Shown here: positions 29,798 to 39,472 of the stretch, piece after piece | How positions within the stretch are numbered: the first letter of the stretch is position 1 | Layout of the letters: each line of letters starts with the position of its first letter | NCBI RefSeq assembly: GCF_947241705.1 | Contig: NC_079266.1 | Coordinates: forward strand, 372,001 to 436,000 | Direction: 5' to 3' | Length of the DNA stretch: 64,000 nt | Source of the DNA: Saccharomyces mikatae IFO 1815 | Taxonomy: Eukaryota; Ascomycota; Saccharomycetes; Saccharomycetales; Saccharomycetaceae | Made by a program: the position numbers and the translations under genes | Notes under the pieces: model-generated | The model's database searches: none | Seen by the model: only the letters and a program-made list of their open reading frames with translations | Told to the model about the DNA's origin: nothing

Positions 29798-32700
29798 TTA
29801 ATTTGCCCGCATGTCATTTAGAATGTTATTGTTTTGAAAGTTCGATAATTGCATTTTGAAAGAGGCTTTCATTCTTTCATTGCCTAATAGAACCTTGGCT
29901 AACCCAATTCTCAAGTACTCCTGGACTATTTTGGATAGATTATGAAACATGTCATCATCCTTACCCAACTTTGATAATGTGAAACATATTAATAATACCA
30001 AGGTCAATGGGATCCAAAAGAATAACAGCATCTTATCATTCTGAAAGTTCTGCTTCTTAGAGATTGTATTAAATCCAATCTGTAGTGCTTCCAACTCATC
30101 ATCTTCGGAAGAAGTTTGAGGATCGTCCACGATTATTTGAGTATAATTAGACCCAATTTCAACAGATTTACTACCGGTTTCCCAATTTTTGGACTTTTTT
30201 GGGAACAAATCTTCGTACGTGGGTAGTTCGTCATTTAGACGAGTTAACATCCTGTTCCATAGAGAATCATCCTGCTCCGCACTAGTTTTAGTACTTTTTC
30301 GATGCTGATTATCCTCGGAAGAAGCGTCCTTGATTTTATGGGAATTGAAGAACTCCAAAGCAATCTCATCTGAAGACGACTCGCAGTCACTAATATCATA
30401 ACCTGAATCCGAATCCATGATCGCAAATGACGCATTGTCATTGCAATTTGGTGGTTCAGAAGTAGGAACAGAAGAGTTTATTGGGAAGTAATTTCTTTCT
30501 TGTTCATGGTCAACATCGTCATCAAATAAGCTTGAATTAAAGCTTGATTGGGATGCGTTCCTCTCGAATGGTTGACTATGAACGAAGACGGTCGTACTTT
30601 TAGTCAACTTGGTCAAAATATCATCAAACAGAGCGGTTTCATAATTAGGGTACCTTGTTTTGTTAACGGTGTAGTTCATCAGGAAGAATTGTTTAGCAAC
30701 GAAGCCGTTTTTAGTTTTCTTCATAAAATTCACGTTGCATTCTAGCAATAGTCTTATAATTCTCAAGTCCCCATTGATGCATGCCATATGTAATGGGGTA
30801 AAACCAAACACATCTTGATCGTTTAAGTGCGAACCATATTTGATTAGTAATGACACGAGACTGTAACAGTTATTGAATGCCGCCAGGTGTAGTAAAGTTC
30901 TACCTCTGACATCACACATGGATAGATTGACGGTGGAAAGATTATTGTTTTTTTTGAATGATCTAATAACCTCAATAATTAGTTGTTCATCGTTTATGTT
31001 TCGCATCATACTTGTGTATGAATTTGGAGAAATGTTTTGTGTCCCGGATCTTGCATTATTGTTTGATGTTGACGAATCGCTGCCAACAATTCTCTTCGCA
31101 ATATTTCTGGCATCTTCTAATTTGCCATTCATTTTTAGACCCACAATCTGTAGAGCCAACTCAATCAGCTGCCTGTCGGTATCATCCACATAAGTGAAAA
31201 TTGCTTTATCACCAGTATACTTGTTCGAATGCAGAATATCATTACCACTGTTATTGGTAGAAATACTAGTATTGCTATTGTTTCTCATAGACGCTTCATT
31301 CGAATCCACAATAGTAACCAATACCGGTCCAGGTTTAGATGATGGCGGCAAATAAGTTACCATTGTAGACTCGTTCCAGCATTGACTGGACAACGCTATG
31401 TTTTCGCCAAACTTGATGATTAAGCCCTGCTTAAAGTTTGAGCCGAGTAGAGTTACTTCTATACCTCCGTTGACAGAACCTTGAGCAGGAATGACACGTT
31501 GAATAGAAGGCTTGTTATTGAGGGGCATGGAAAAGCTGCTGTGGTTGGACACATGTTTAGAGGAGTCGACAAAGTTTTGAGGAAGACGAGAAAACGAGCT
31601 AGGAGTAGACATAAAGGGTTCGTTTGTCGAACGCTGTCTCTTGCTACTGTTTCTTACAGAAGTCGTACTGAAATCACTAGTTAGCGTGGTGAGAGCGGGA
31701 TTCGACGAGCTATTGCGACCTGTGGAAGACCAGGAATCTAGTGAATGATGGAAATTGTTATCGTTGTTGCTCGAAAAATGAATATCTGAAAAAGAATGGT
31801 TGCTGTCTTCACTTGAAGACTTCGGTGACGGAAAGTGTCTGTCATTGTTGTTTGTTGCGGTAATATTATTAATATTGTTTTTAAAATTGTTGTCATTTTT
31901 ATTGTTATTGTCATCGTTATTACAATTGCCATCAAGAATGAAATTAGAGGAAATAACGAAGTTTTTATTGTTTAGAGGTATAGGAAATTCAGATGGAAAG
32001 TTCAAGTCACTTTGCGGGGATGAGAAAGACCGAGTGTCATTTGTCATCGGTGACACCTGGGCATTGTTTGTACTAGTCGGAGTAGTGGTGTTGCTAGCAT
32101 TTTTTTTGTCCATGATCATTATAGGATCGGTTATTGTTTTGGCCAAAATGTCGCCGTTATGGTCCTTCAAGAGGAATAAGACCACAAACCCATTAGTCGC
32201 TTTGTGGTGTCTGCAGTAACAGACGATTCTTGTCGGTAGGTCAAAATTAGCAGCGTTAGAGCTACCGTCCAAACCGTTATTACTAACGATAAAAAGTTGT
32301 TTACTATTGAATATAATTGCTCTTTTGTTTTCGTTATTCTGCCAGATGGAGTTGTCGTTTAAGCCGGACTTCCTTCTTGAAGCTCTTCTTTTCTCTCGGT
32401 TGGTACACCTATTACAAACGTACGTCTGTTTATAGTTATTACTGTTGCTGTTAGAGGCGCACAAGAGAAATGCGTCCAGGAAAAGAGTCCTCTCGCTAAT
32501 ATCCTTATTGGTTATCGCCAAGTTGGTAGGATCATCTGAACTCGTGAAAAACTTGTCCTTCGCTATACAATCAGAAGGTAAATGAAGAAAGAAATTTTTT
32601 CTTGAATGTGAGTTTTTAATTCGAAAGCTTAACTTCATCTGAGTTTCTACTCTAGAGACCTTGGGTAACCCAATTATTTCCAGAGACAATGGCAGAGATT

Positions 32701-33043
32701 GCGGGTTAATGTTAACAAAATCCAGTGGATTGGCGTATGGCGTCCTCAGAGGCAGCTTCCTGCCGAACTGGATGTGTCGATCAAGTAATCCCTGCAGAGA
32801 TTGGACATCATCCCTCAGCTCCTCTTCATTTTCCTTAACGGGTGCAATGGTTGTTGCCGCCATTATTTTTTCCTGGTTGGAAGATAACAAACCGGGGTCT
32901 TGCATAGAGGACACAGGGTTAAGCAGAGCAATATCCAGTAATTCTGATTCTAGCAGATCCAAGTCCGGAGTCCCACCGTTACGCTGTATATCGGTGTTGT
33001 AGCTGTGAAGCAGCGCGGGAACGTTTCCAGTCCCACTCATCAT
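29798..33043 (-). CDS. SPT23: ER-anchored transcription factor (Spt23)
   Basis: Tail-anchored precursor (p120 type) that is ubiquitinated by Rsp5 and clipped by the proteasome with Cdc48's help to release a nuclear p90 form that activates OLE1. From 33043 the product is 1081 residues. It has an NF-kB-like DNA-binding region (about 100-300), long Asn/Ser-rich linkers, an IPT/TIG domain (about 515-600), ankyrin repeats (about 700-790), an acidic region and a single C-terminal membrane segment (about 1025-1043). The frame is open to a Met at 33073, but the MMSGTGN start matches the S. cerevisiae protein. Its paralogue MGA2 is elsewhere. Confidence 0.96.
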   Translation of the reverse strand: MMSGTGNVPALLHSYNTDIQRNGGTPDLDLLESELLDIALLNPVSSMQDPGLLSSNQEKIMAATTIAPVKENEEELRDDVQSLQGLLDRHIQFGRKLPLRTPYANPLDFVNINPQSLPLSLEIIGLPKVSRVETQMKLSFRIKNSHSRKNFFLHLPSDCIAKDKFFTSSDDPTNLAITNKDISERTLFLDAFLLCASNSNSNNYKQTYVCNRCTNREKRRASRRKSGLNDNSIWQNNENKRAIIFNSKQLFIVSNNGLDGSSNAANFDLPTRIVCYCRHHKATNGFVVLFLLKDHNGDILAKTITDPIMIMDKKNASNTTTPTSTNNAQVSPMTNDTRSFSSPQSDLNFPSEFPIPLNNKNFVISSNFILDGNCNNDDNNNKNDNNFKNNINNITATNNNDRHFPSPKSSSEDSNHSFSDIHFSSNNDNNFHHSLDSWSSTGRNSSSNPALTTLTSDFSTTSVRNSSKRQRSTNEPFMSTPSSFSRLPQNFVDSSKHVSNHSSFSMPLNNKPSIQRVIPAQGSVNGGIEVTLLGSNFKQGLIIKFGENIALSSQCWNESTMVTYLPPSSKPGPVLVTIVDSNEASMRNNSNTSISTNNSGNDILHSNKYTGDKAIFTYVDDTDRQLIELALQIVGLKMNGKLEDARNIAKRIVGSDSSTSNNNARSGTQNISPNSYTSMMRNINDEQLIIEVIRSFKKNNNLSTVNLSMCDVRGRTLLHLAAFNNCYSLVSLLIKYGSHLNDQDVFGFTPLHMACINGDLRIIRLLLECNVNFMKKTKNGFVAKQFFLMNYTVNKTRYPNYETALFDDILTKLTKSTTVFVHSQPFERNASQSSFNSSLFDDDVDHEQERNYFPINSSVPTSEPPNCNDNASFAIMDSDSGYDISDCESSSDEIALEFFNSHKIKDASSEDNQHRKSTKTSAEQDDSLWNRMLTRLNDELPTYEDLFPKKSKNWETGSKSVEIGSNYTQIIVDDPQTSSEDDELEALQIGFNTISKKQNFQNDKMLLFFWIPLTLVLLICFTLSKLGKDDDMFHNLSKIVQEYLRIGLAKVLLGNERMKASFKMQLSNFQNNNILNDMRAN

Positions 33044-33531
33044 TTTTATGGATGTATTATTAGCGCAATTCAATAAGATGATGCTTTAGAGTACTGCAGT
33101 TTGGTTATATGAATGTCTCTCGCTGACCTTTTCAACTCTTGCGATCATCCTGCTTGGTGGTTGCTCCTTGCCGTTAAAACGAAGACGAAAAAAGCGGGAA
33201 TATAGTAAAGTCACCTCGCACGAGCTTAGAAAAGAGCAGCAATAGAGAGAATAACCGATAATGCCAGGCCTTTCAGAGTCCTGTAGTGTCCTGTAGCCAC
33301 CATGTTGCTACCCATGTGCGTGTTAGAGTACTGAGAGGCTTCCCCTCGATATTGGAGTGTCCAACAGTGCTCGCGCCACGTTTTAACTAGTCCTCGTGAT
33401 AAAACACATCGAGCTAGTTTCGCTTTTGGCATTCTCACAATTTGGTTCTTAACTGTCGGTGCAGTCTTAATGTAACACTACTACGCTATGGTATATTATC
33501 TCGAGTGCTGGGAAATAGCGGATCATTGACA
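33044..33531. promoter_or_regulatory. Divergent SPT23-RAM2 promoter region
   Basis: 488 bp of shared upstream DNA. A direct repeat TCCTGTAG occurs at 33279-33286 and 33289-33296. The RAM2 frame stays open back to 33442, but that extension is not conserved. The 70-codon minus frame (33226-33438) has no family support. Confidence 0.5.
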
Positions 33532-34482
33532 ATGGAACAGTACGACTATTCAGATATTAAACCATTACCCATTCTGACAGACCAGCAGGATGAACTGTGC
33601 CGGATCATGTATACGGAGGACTATAAGCAGTTGATGGGACTTGCAAGAGCTTTGATCAGCGTCAACGAACTGTCAGCCAGGGCGTTACAGCTCACAGCCC
33701 AGGTGATCGATGTGGCGCCGGCGTTTTATACCATATGGAACTATAGATTCAATATCACCAGACACATGATGACAGAATCCGACGATACCGTCTCGTACTT
33801 GAACAAAGAACTAGACTGGCTGGATGAGGTCACGCTGAACAATCCTAAGAACTACCAGATCTGGTCGTATAGACAATCTCTTTTGAAGTTGCATCCCTCT
33901 CCCTCTTTTAAAAGAGAACTGCCCATCCTGAAACTCATGATTGATGACGACTCTAAGAATTATCACGTTTGGTCGTATAGGAAGTGGTGTTGTTTGTTCT
34001 TCAACAATTTTCAGCATGAACTTGCTTATACCAGTAAGCTCATTGAGTTGGACATCTATAACAACAGCGCATGGACTCATAGGATGTTTTACTGGGTGAA
34101 CTTCAAGGATGTGGCTTCAGAAGTGGAATTGGCGGATGAGCTCCAGTACACTATGGACAAGATCCAATTGGTCCCGCAAAATATAAGTTCGTGGACCTAT
34201 TTCCGTGGGTTCCAAGAGCTCTTTCATAATAAGATTCAACGGGAAAGTGAAGTGGTCCAGTTTGCCACTTCCTTCATTGCGAGCGTATTGTCATTACCAA
34301 TTGACTTACCACAGGATCTGCCTGAGATCGAGTCCTCATATGCGCTAGAATTTCTGGCAAATCACTGGAGTGCAGACCCACGTACCCAAGACAGCGCTGT
34401 CAAAGCCTATAGCTTGCTAGCAATCAAGTATGATCCCATTAGAAAAAACTTGTGGCATCATAAGATAAATAAACTGAACTGA
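33532..34482 (+). CDS. RAM2: Farnesyltransferase / geranylgeranyltransferase-I alpha subunit
   Basis: Common alpha subunit of the two CaaX prenyltransferases (with Ram1 or Cdc43), which modify Ras, a-factor and Rho proteins. From 33532 the product is 316 residues, equal to S. cerevisiae. Five PFTA repeats with the W-x-Y/H-R pattern are visible ([35 protein letters not shown]). An in-frame Met at 33442 would add 30 residues, but MEQYDYSD matches the known N terminus. By memory, identity to S. cerevisiae Ram2 is only in the mid-80s percent, one reason I think this is a sister species. Confidence 0.97.
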   Translation: MEQYDYSDIKPLPILTDQQDELCRIMYTEDYKQLMGLARALISVNELSARALQLTAQVIDVAPAFYTIWNYRFNITRHMMTESDDTVSYLNKELDWLDEVTLNNPKNYQIWSYRQSLLKLHPSPSFKRELPILKLMIDDDSKNYHVWSYRKWCCLFFNNFQHELAYTSKLIELDIYNNSAWTHRMFYWVNFKDVASEVELADELQYTMDKIQLVPQNISSWTYFRGFQELFHNKIQRESEVVQFATSFIASVLSLPIDLPQDLPEIESSYALEFLANHWSADPRTQDSAVKAYSLLAIKYDPIRKNLWHHKINKLN

Positions 34483-34543
34483 TTATATGTAAGCACTTTA
34501 TTTGTACGAATATATTTATGTGTGAGCGTGTATGCACGTAGCC

Positions 34544-34834
34544 TTAGTCTAGTTCCACGAACCTACTACTGTTCTGAGACCCCCTTCGTTTTGTTCCCCT
34601 GTCGTTGATTCGTCCAAACCCATCCTCGTTCAATTGCTTCCTGAAAAACTTCGAACGTTTGGCCATATTTAGCGTCCTTGAATAGCACATCTCTCCCCAG
34701 GACAGATATCTGTGGATCCAACCACCCAATTGATATTGGTTGTAAAAAAATATCATGCCCGTTTCCCTTCTTATTGCTGACAGGAGCATCGCTACCAATG
34801 TCCCTTCTACTACCCACCTTATCATTCCCAGCAT
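34544..34834 (-). CDS. Small conserved protein of unknown function (YKL018C-A)
   Basis: A 96-residue frame whose N-terminal half closely matches what I remember of S. cerevisiae YKL018C-A (about 99 residues). It has a hydrophobic N-terminal stretch (about 5-20, possible membrane anchor), an aromatic middle (FFYNQYQLGGWIHRYLSWGE) and a basic C-terminal part ending SRFVELD. Conservation across species and its own strand between RAM2 and SWD2 make it a real gene. Function unknown. Confidence 0.85.
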   Translation of the reverse strand: MLGMIRWVVEGTLVAMLLSAIRRETGMIFFYNQYQLGGWIHRYLSWGEMCYSRTLNMAKRSKFFRKQLNEDGFGRINDRGTKRRGSQNSSRFVELD

Positions 34835-35059
34835 CCTAAAAGGTACTTGGCGTTTTAATCTTCGCTTTTCCTTTACTTTGCACTTTGCCCTTGAGCTGTA
34901 ACTGTTTCTTATTTTGATACCTTTTTTTTAACCTGTTTTTCTCTTCTGTAGTCAACTGCTACTTAATGCAATGGAAAAGAAAGGAAAAAAAATACAAGAG
35001 TAAATATAACAAGCAAAGCGTAAACGACTACGCCTTTTCTCTGTTTACCTCAACTGACA

Positions 35060-36049
35060 ATGACTACTGTGTCCATTAGTAAACCCAGCCTGCTGAAGTT
35101 CAAACATGTTAAGAGCTTTCAACCGCAAGAAAAAGACTACGGGCCGGTAACCTCATTAAATTTCGACGATAATGGTCAATTTCTGCTGACCTCTTCTTCT
35201 AACGATACAATGCAACTGTATAGTGCCACGAATTGCAAATTTCTGGATACGATTGCCTCTAAGAAATATGGCTGCCACTCCGCTATCTTCACGCATGCAC
35301 AAAACGAATGCATCTACTCTTCCACGATGAAAAATTTCGATATTAAATACCTTAATCTAGAGACGAACCAATATCTAAGGTATTTTTCCGGTCATGGTGC
35401 TTTAGTGAATGACTTAAAGATGAACCCAGTAAATGATACTTTTCTGTCTTCATCCTATGATGAATCTGTTAGGCTTTGGGATTTGAAAATTTCTAAACCG
35501 CAAGTAATTATACCAAGTCTCGTACCAAATTGTATCGCATATGACCCAAGTGGTCTCGTTTTTGCATTGGGAAACCCGGAAAATTTTGAAATTGGGCTAT
35601 ATAACCTGAAGAAGATTCAGGAGGGTCCCTTTTTAATAATCAAAATCAACGATTCGTCTTTCAACCAGTGGAATAAACTAGAATTTTCCAACAATGGGAA
35701 GTATTTATTGGTTGGTTCGTCGATGGGAAAACACTTGATCTTCGACGCATTCACTGGTCAACAATTATTTGAACTAATAGGGACAAGAGCGTTCCCTATT
35801 AGAGAATTTTTAGATTCCGGATCTGCCTGCTTTACACCAGACGGTGAATTTGTCCTTGGGACGGATTATGATGGTAAGATTGCTATCTGGAATCATTCAG
35901 ATTCAATAAGTAACAAGATATTAAAACCACAAGGATTTATTCCCTGTGTTTCTCATGAGACTTGCCCCAGGTCAATTGCATTTAACCCTAAATATTCTAT
36001 GTTTGTTACCGCAGACGAGACAGTAGATTTTTACGTTTACGATGAATGA
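35060..36049 (+). CDS. SWD2: WD-repeat subunit of COMPASS and CPF
   Basis: Essential WD40 protein shared by the Set1/COMPASS H3K4 methyltransferase and the cleavage-and-polyadenylation factor (APT module). The 329-residue length equals S. cerevisiae Swd2. A seven-bladed WD pattern runs through the whole protein (LTSSSNDTMQLYS, LSSSYDESVRLWD, LGTDYDGKIAIWN). It has no other domain. It is separated from the small minus-strand gene by a 225-bp divergent promoter. Confidence 0.97.
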   Translation: MTTVSISKPSLLKFKHVKSFQPQEKDYGPVTSLNFDDNGQFLLTSSSNDTMQLYSATNCKFLDTIASKKYGCHSAIFTHAQNECIYSSTMKNFDIKYLNLETNQYLRYFSGHGALVNDLKMNPVNDTFLSSSYDESVRLWDLKISKPQVIIPSLVPNCIAYDPSGLVFALGNPENFEIGLYNLKKIQEGPFLIIKINDSSFNQWNKLEFSNNGKYLLVGSSMGKHLIFDAFTGQQLFELIGTRAFPIREFLDSGSACFTPDGEFVLGTDYDGKIAIWNHSDSISNKILKPQGFIPCVSHETCPRSIAFNPKYSMFVTADETVDFYVYDE

Positions 36050-36152
36050 CTAGTGCGCTGATACGCTTGGAAGTAAAATATGAAACGAACACTTTGTTTT
36101 CATTGTATATCTACGTATATCTACGTATATTCTATACACCTCATATATGCCC

Positions 36153-38204
36153 TTATAGATAATCGTCAATGTTAGGGTACCTTACGTCAGCGTTTTCTTC
36201 ACACCATTCTGACCAACATTTCAGATATTTGTTACCGCATCTTTGTAGCACTTCTATATTTCCAACAACAACTAGTTGTCTTCTCGGTCTTGTCATGGCG
36301 ACGTTCAGTCTTCTTTCCTCCTTCAGAAAACCAACTTCAAATTTTTCATTGCTACGAACTAAACTCAATATAATGACATCCTTTTCACGGCCTTGGAACC
36401 CATCCACAGTTGATATTTCAATATCAGCTAATTTTAACTCGTCATGGATTAACTTTTTTAAATGTGAAACTTGCGCATTATATGGAGAGATAACACCTAT
36501 AGAGTCCTGCGGGACGTTTAAAGACCTCAAGGTCTCGATGTGTTCTTTCACAATGGCGACTTCGCCCTCATTATACTTGGATCCAAGAATAGTGGCTTCA
36601 TCTTCAGTTTCCTGAAATTCATCGCCTTGCGTATCATACCAAATTAGAGGTAGTTTCGTATCGGCGTCATCTGATGATGACGCTGCGTCAACTGTCGGTA
36701 GGTCTATCAAAAGTCGGTTTGCCACCGCTGCATCCGCCAATAACTTTCCATTATACATTGAGTGCGATGAGAATTGCATGATTTTTTCATTCATCCTATA
36801 TTGAACGTTAAGGAATTTCACCATCTCTTTTTTCGGGAATATTTTGATTAATCTGTCAAACAATGTTGTTTCCAGATTGTGAATAACATTTTGGTCGTCT
36901 TCCGTTTTGATTGTAGGCGGCAATTGTTTGTTGTCACCAGCAAGAATTAACTTTTGGAACTGATTCTGGTGGGAGATCAGTGGAATCCAGCATTGCGGTT
37001 CCATAGCCTGTGAAACTTCGTCAATGATCAATGTATCGAAAAGTTTGAAATTAGGATCATCTCTATAAAGAGAACATAGTTCTCTCGAAGATGATCCATG
37101 TAAAGTGGTAACCACTACCCTTGACTGGATAATCAAATCTTTAATTGTTTTGAACTCTCTTTTCTTTAAATCTCTGCGCAATAGTTTGATCTCGTTCCAA
37201 TTTTCTTTACATTGTTTGTAGCTCTTCATTTTTTTGTTTTCCTGAATTAACTTATCTATCTCTTGGGAAATATCCCTCACAATAGTATTCTTTTTACTAA
37301 GTATATCAAGGGAGTGTCTCTTGTTAGAGTCTAATAACCTAGCAGGATGGCCGATTCTTAGTAATAAATTATTAGACACGAGAGGCGTTAGTCTCTCCAA
37401 TATGGTATCCACAGAAATATTTGAAGGCCCACAAATTAATATTCTCTCTTCAGGATGTTTGATTAACAGTTGCTGAATTAATTCAATCAGAGTGAACGTT
37501 TTGCCCGTCCCTGGAGGACCATGTATAATGGTCAAGTCATTGTTAATGGCAAAATTTATAGCGATTTTTTGAGAATCATTCAAATCTGGGTTCAGGAAGG
37601 ATTCGATTTTTTGAAGGTTGCTTGTGTTGGGGATAAAGGGACGCTCATGTACTAAATATTGTATAATTTTATCCTGTATTGGTGTGTTAAACTCAGATAG
37701 CTTCCTCATTGTCGATTCCATTCTCTTATATGTGACAACATTAGTGGTCTTCAAAATGTAAAGACTGTTATAGGAATAGAACGTGGTGGCGATAGCGTCT
37801 TGAGATTCTTCTAAAGAGATGGTAATTTGAGTATCGCTCATTCTGTATATAACGCCTGAACACTCCACTTGCTCCCCGTTGGAGTCATCAGATGCCTTTC
37901 CAGATTTGGCCCCAGATTTGTTCTTCGTCTTAGTTTTGGTAGGACGTATCAGAACAATGTCACCAACTTTAATATCGCCCCTTTGTATCTCGCCGTTTAT
38001 TGCTAAGTTGGGCCCCAACTCCATATACAGTTTGCCAATGAGGCCAGACCTAATATTTTCTAAATGTATGTTATTTATTGCTAAGCCATTTTGCACCAAT
38101 TGTTGAATAGATAGCGTTGTTAATAACCTAGAAGTTGTTTGAATGTCTTGATCACGTTCATGATTTATGCTTGATAAGAACTTAGATGCTAATTCTTTGT
38201 TCAT
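36153..38204 (-). CDS. HCS1: SF1B DNA helicase A (Hcs1)
   Basis: 5'-3' DNA-dependent ATPase/helicase associated with DNA polymerase alpha, of the SMUBP2/Upf1-like family. The product is 683 residues, as in S. cerevisiae. It has an N-terminal beta-barrel region (about 50-150), a Walker A GPPGTGKT at 229-236, motif II DEVSQA at 395-400, and motifs III-VI (the GDNKQLPP, QYRMNEKI, TVDGFQGRE and NVAMTRPRRQ stretches) in order. Confidence 0.97.
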   Translation of the reverse strand: MNKELASKFLSSINHERDQDIQTTSRLLTTLSIQQLVQNGLAINNIHLENIRSGLIGKLYMELGPNLAINGEIQRGDIKVGDIVLIRPTKTKTKNKSGAKSGKASDDSNGEQVECSGVIYRMSDTQITISLEESQDAIATTFYSYNSLYILKTTNVVTYKRMESTMRKLSEFNTPIQDKIIQYLVHERPFIPNTSNLQKIESFLNPDLNDSQKIAINFAINNDLTIIHGPPGTGKTFTLIELIQQLLIKHPEERILICGPSNISVDTILERLTPLVSNNLLLRIGHPARLLDSNKRHSLDILSKKNTIVRDISQEIDKLIQENKKMKSYKQCKENWNEIKLLRRDLKKREFKTIKDLIIQSRVVVTTLHGSSSRELCSLYRDDPNFKLFDTLIIDEVSQAMEPQCWIPLISHQNQFQKLILAGDNKQLPPTIKTEDDQNVIHNLETTLFDRLIKIFPKKEMVKFLNVQYRMNEKIMQFSSHSMYNGKLLADAAVANRLLIDLPTVDAASSSDDADTKLPLIWYDTQGDEFQETEDEATILGSKYNEGEVAIVKEHIETLRSLNVPQDSIGVISPYNAQVSHLKKLIHDELKLADIEISTVDGFQGREKDVIILSLVRSNEKFEVGFLKEERRLNVAMTRPRRQLVVVGNIEVLQRCGNKYLKCWSEWCEENADVRYPNIDDYL

Positions 38205-38411
38205 CTTTCTCTATCCTTGTTTCCATGTCTCTTAAAGTGGAACTATTCATTGGTTCTTCTATTTTTCACTATACACGTAACCCACGAGATTTTCTCAAGG
38301 GCACATATATGTGTATGGCAGTAAGAATGTTTAATTATAATATTTGCTCGTTATATAAACCAGTGAAAGAAAGAACAGAATATGGTGTATTATATATATA
38401 GATCAAAGCTA

Positions 38412-38936
38412 CTACATCACATTCAAATTACCGAATCTGTCCTTGTAACCAGGTACGTCCCATTTACCCTTCTTGACCATTTCTTCAACCTTAGCATCAA
38501 TTTCAGGCTTGATTTTTACCAGATCGTCTACAGTTAACTCATCGAAAGGTCTGGCCGATTGAATATTATCTAGGGTACTCTGCAAATCTTTCAATTCCTT
38601 GGAAACCAAAGATTCTGTCTCCTTAGCGTTGCTCATTGCGTGCTTTTCAAAGGACTCAATTACTTGTAATTGTTTAGAGGCATTGATTTTGACCGGTTGA
38701 TACTGCTTAACATAAGATTCTATTTTGTCAATGACTGAAGTGTTTTTCAACACAGATCTATAATGGCGGAAGTCTACTTCGGTTGGTTCACTTTGTAGCT
38801 CTAGTAGTTGTCTACGTGCTTCGTCATTTCTCTTTTTGAAACTCGACAATTGCGTAGCAGTTGAACCTGTTATACGTAGAGAAGAGATGACTTTTGCCCA
38901 GTCAAGTTTGTTAGCAGCGGATTTGGCCAAAGACAT
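38412..38936 (-). CDS. ATP7: Mitochondrial ATP synthase subunit d (peripheral stalk)
   Basis: Stator-stalk subunit of F1Fo-ATP synthase in the mitochondrial inner membrane. The 174-residue product equals the S. cerevisiae length, is helical and charged, has a short basic N terminus (SLAKSAANKLDWAKV) and lacks transmembrane segments, as expected. It shares a 536-bp divergent promoter with PUT3 that has Cbf1-like E-boxes and a CCAAT box, typical of respiratory genes. Confidence 0.97.
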   Translation of the reverse strand: MSLAKSAANKLDWAKVISSLRITGSTATQLSSFKKRNDEARRQLLELQSEPTEVDFRHYRSVLKNTSVIDKIESYVKQYQPVKINASKQLQVIESFEKHAMSNAKETESLVSKELKDLQSTLDNIQSARPFDELTVDDLVKIKPEIDAKVEEMVKKGKWDVPGYKDRFGNLNVM

Positions 38937-39472
38937 GGTGGTGGTAGAATGAAATATGAAAAGGTGGTTCTGCAGTTACGTGTGCAAAAATAATAAACTA
39001 TTTCAATTTCGAACGATTGCTTGTATTACGTGCGAAAAATGTATACATATATTTATATAGAAAAGTATCTAAACTACTAATTATACGTTATACCAGGGCC
39101 TAAGCAGCAAGTAGTGAATGGTGTAACTTTTGCTTTTTGGGGGCATCAAGACCAGTACCCAATCAAATCGGAGAGAAAATAAGTTAAGTAACCCGTCTTG
39201 TGTCACATGATAAGCACGTGATATGAAATGCCACCCATACCTCCTTTGAGGTTGAGTCATAAATTATGTCATTGTAGACGGTTTTGCTTCGCGGCAATGA
39301 AAATGGCGAGAATTGGGGTAAACGAAAAAGTGTACTGTTTATCAAGTACTTAATGACATGTTTGACTTCGGCGGCAATTTGGCCCCTGCAAACAACGATA
39401 ACTATAACGATAAATATAATACCAATCCTACTCCTTCATTAATAATTAGGTGAGACGATTCTGAACAGTTTA
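38937..39472. promoter_or_regulatory. Divergent ATP7-PUT3 promoter with E-box and CCAAT motifs
   Basis: 536 bp. CACGTG at 39215-39220 (within GCACGTGA) and TCACATG at 39203-39209 match the Cbf1/E-box pattern, and CCAAT at 39159-39163 (as CCCAATCA) fits a Hap2/3/4/5 site. Both factors act on respiratory genes, so they more likely serve ATP7 than PUT3. No gene in the gap. Confidence 0.5.
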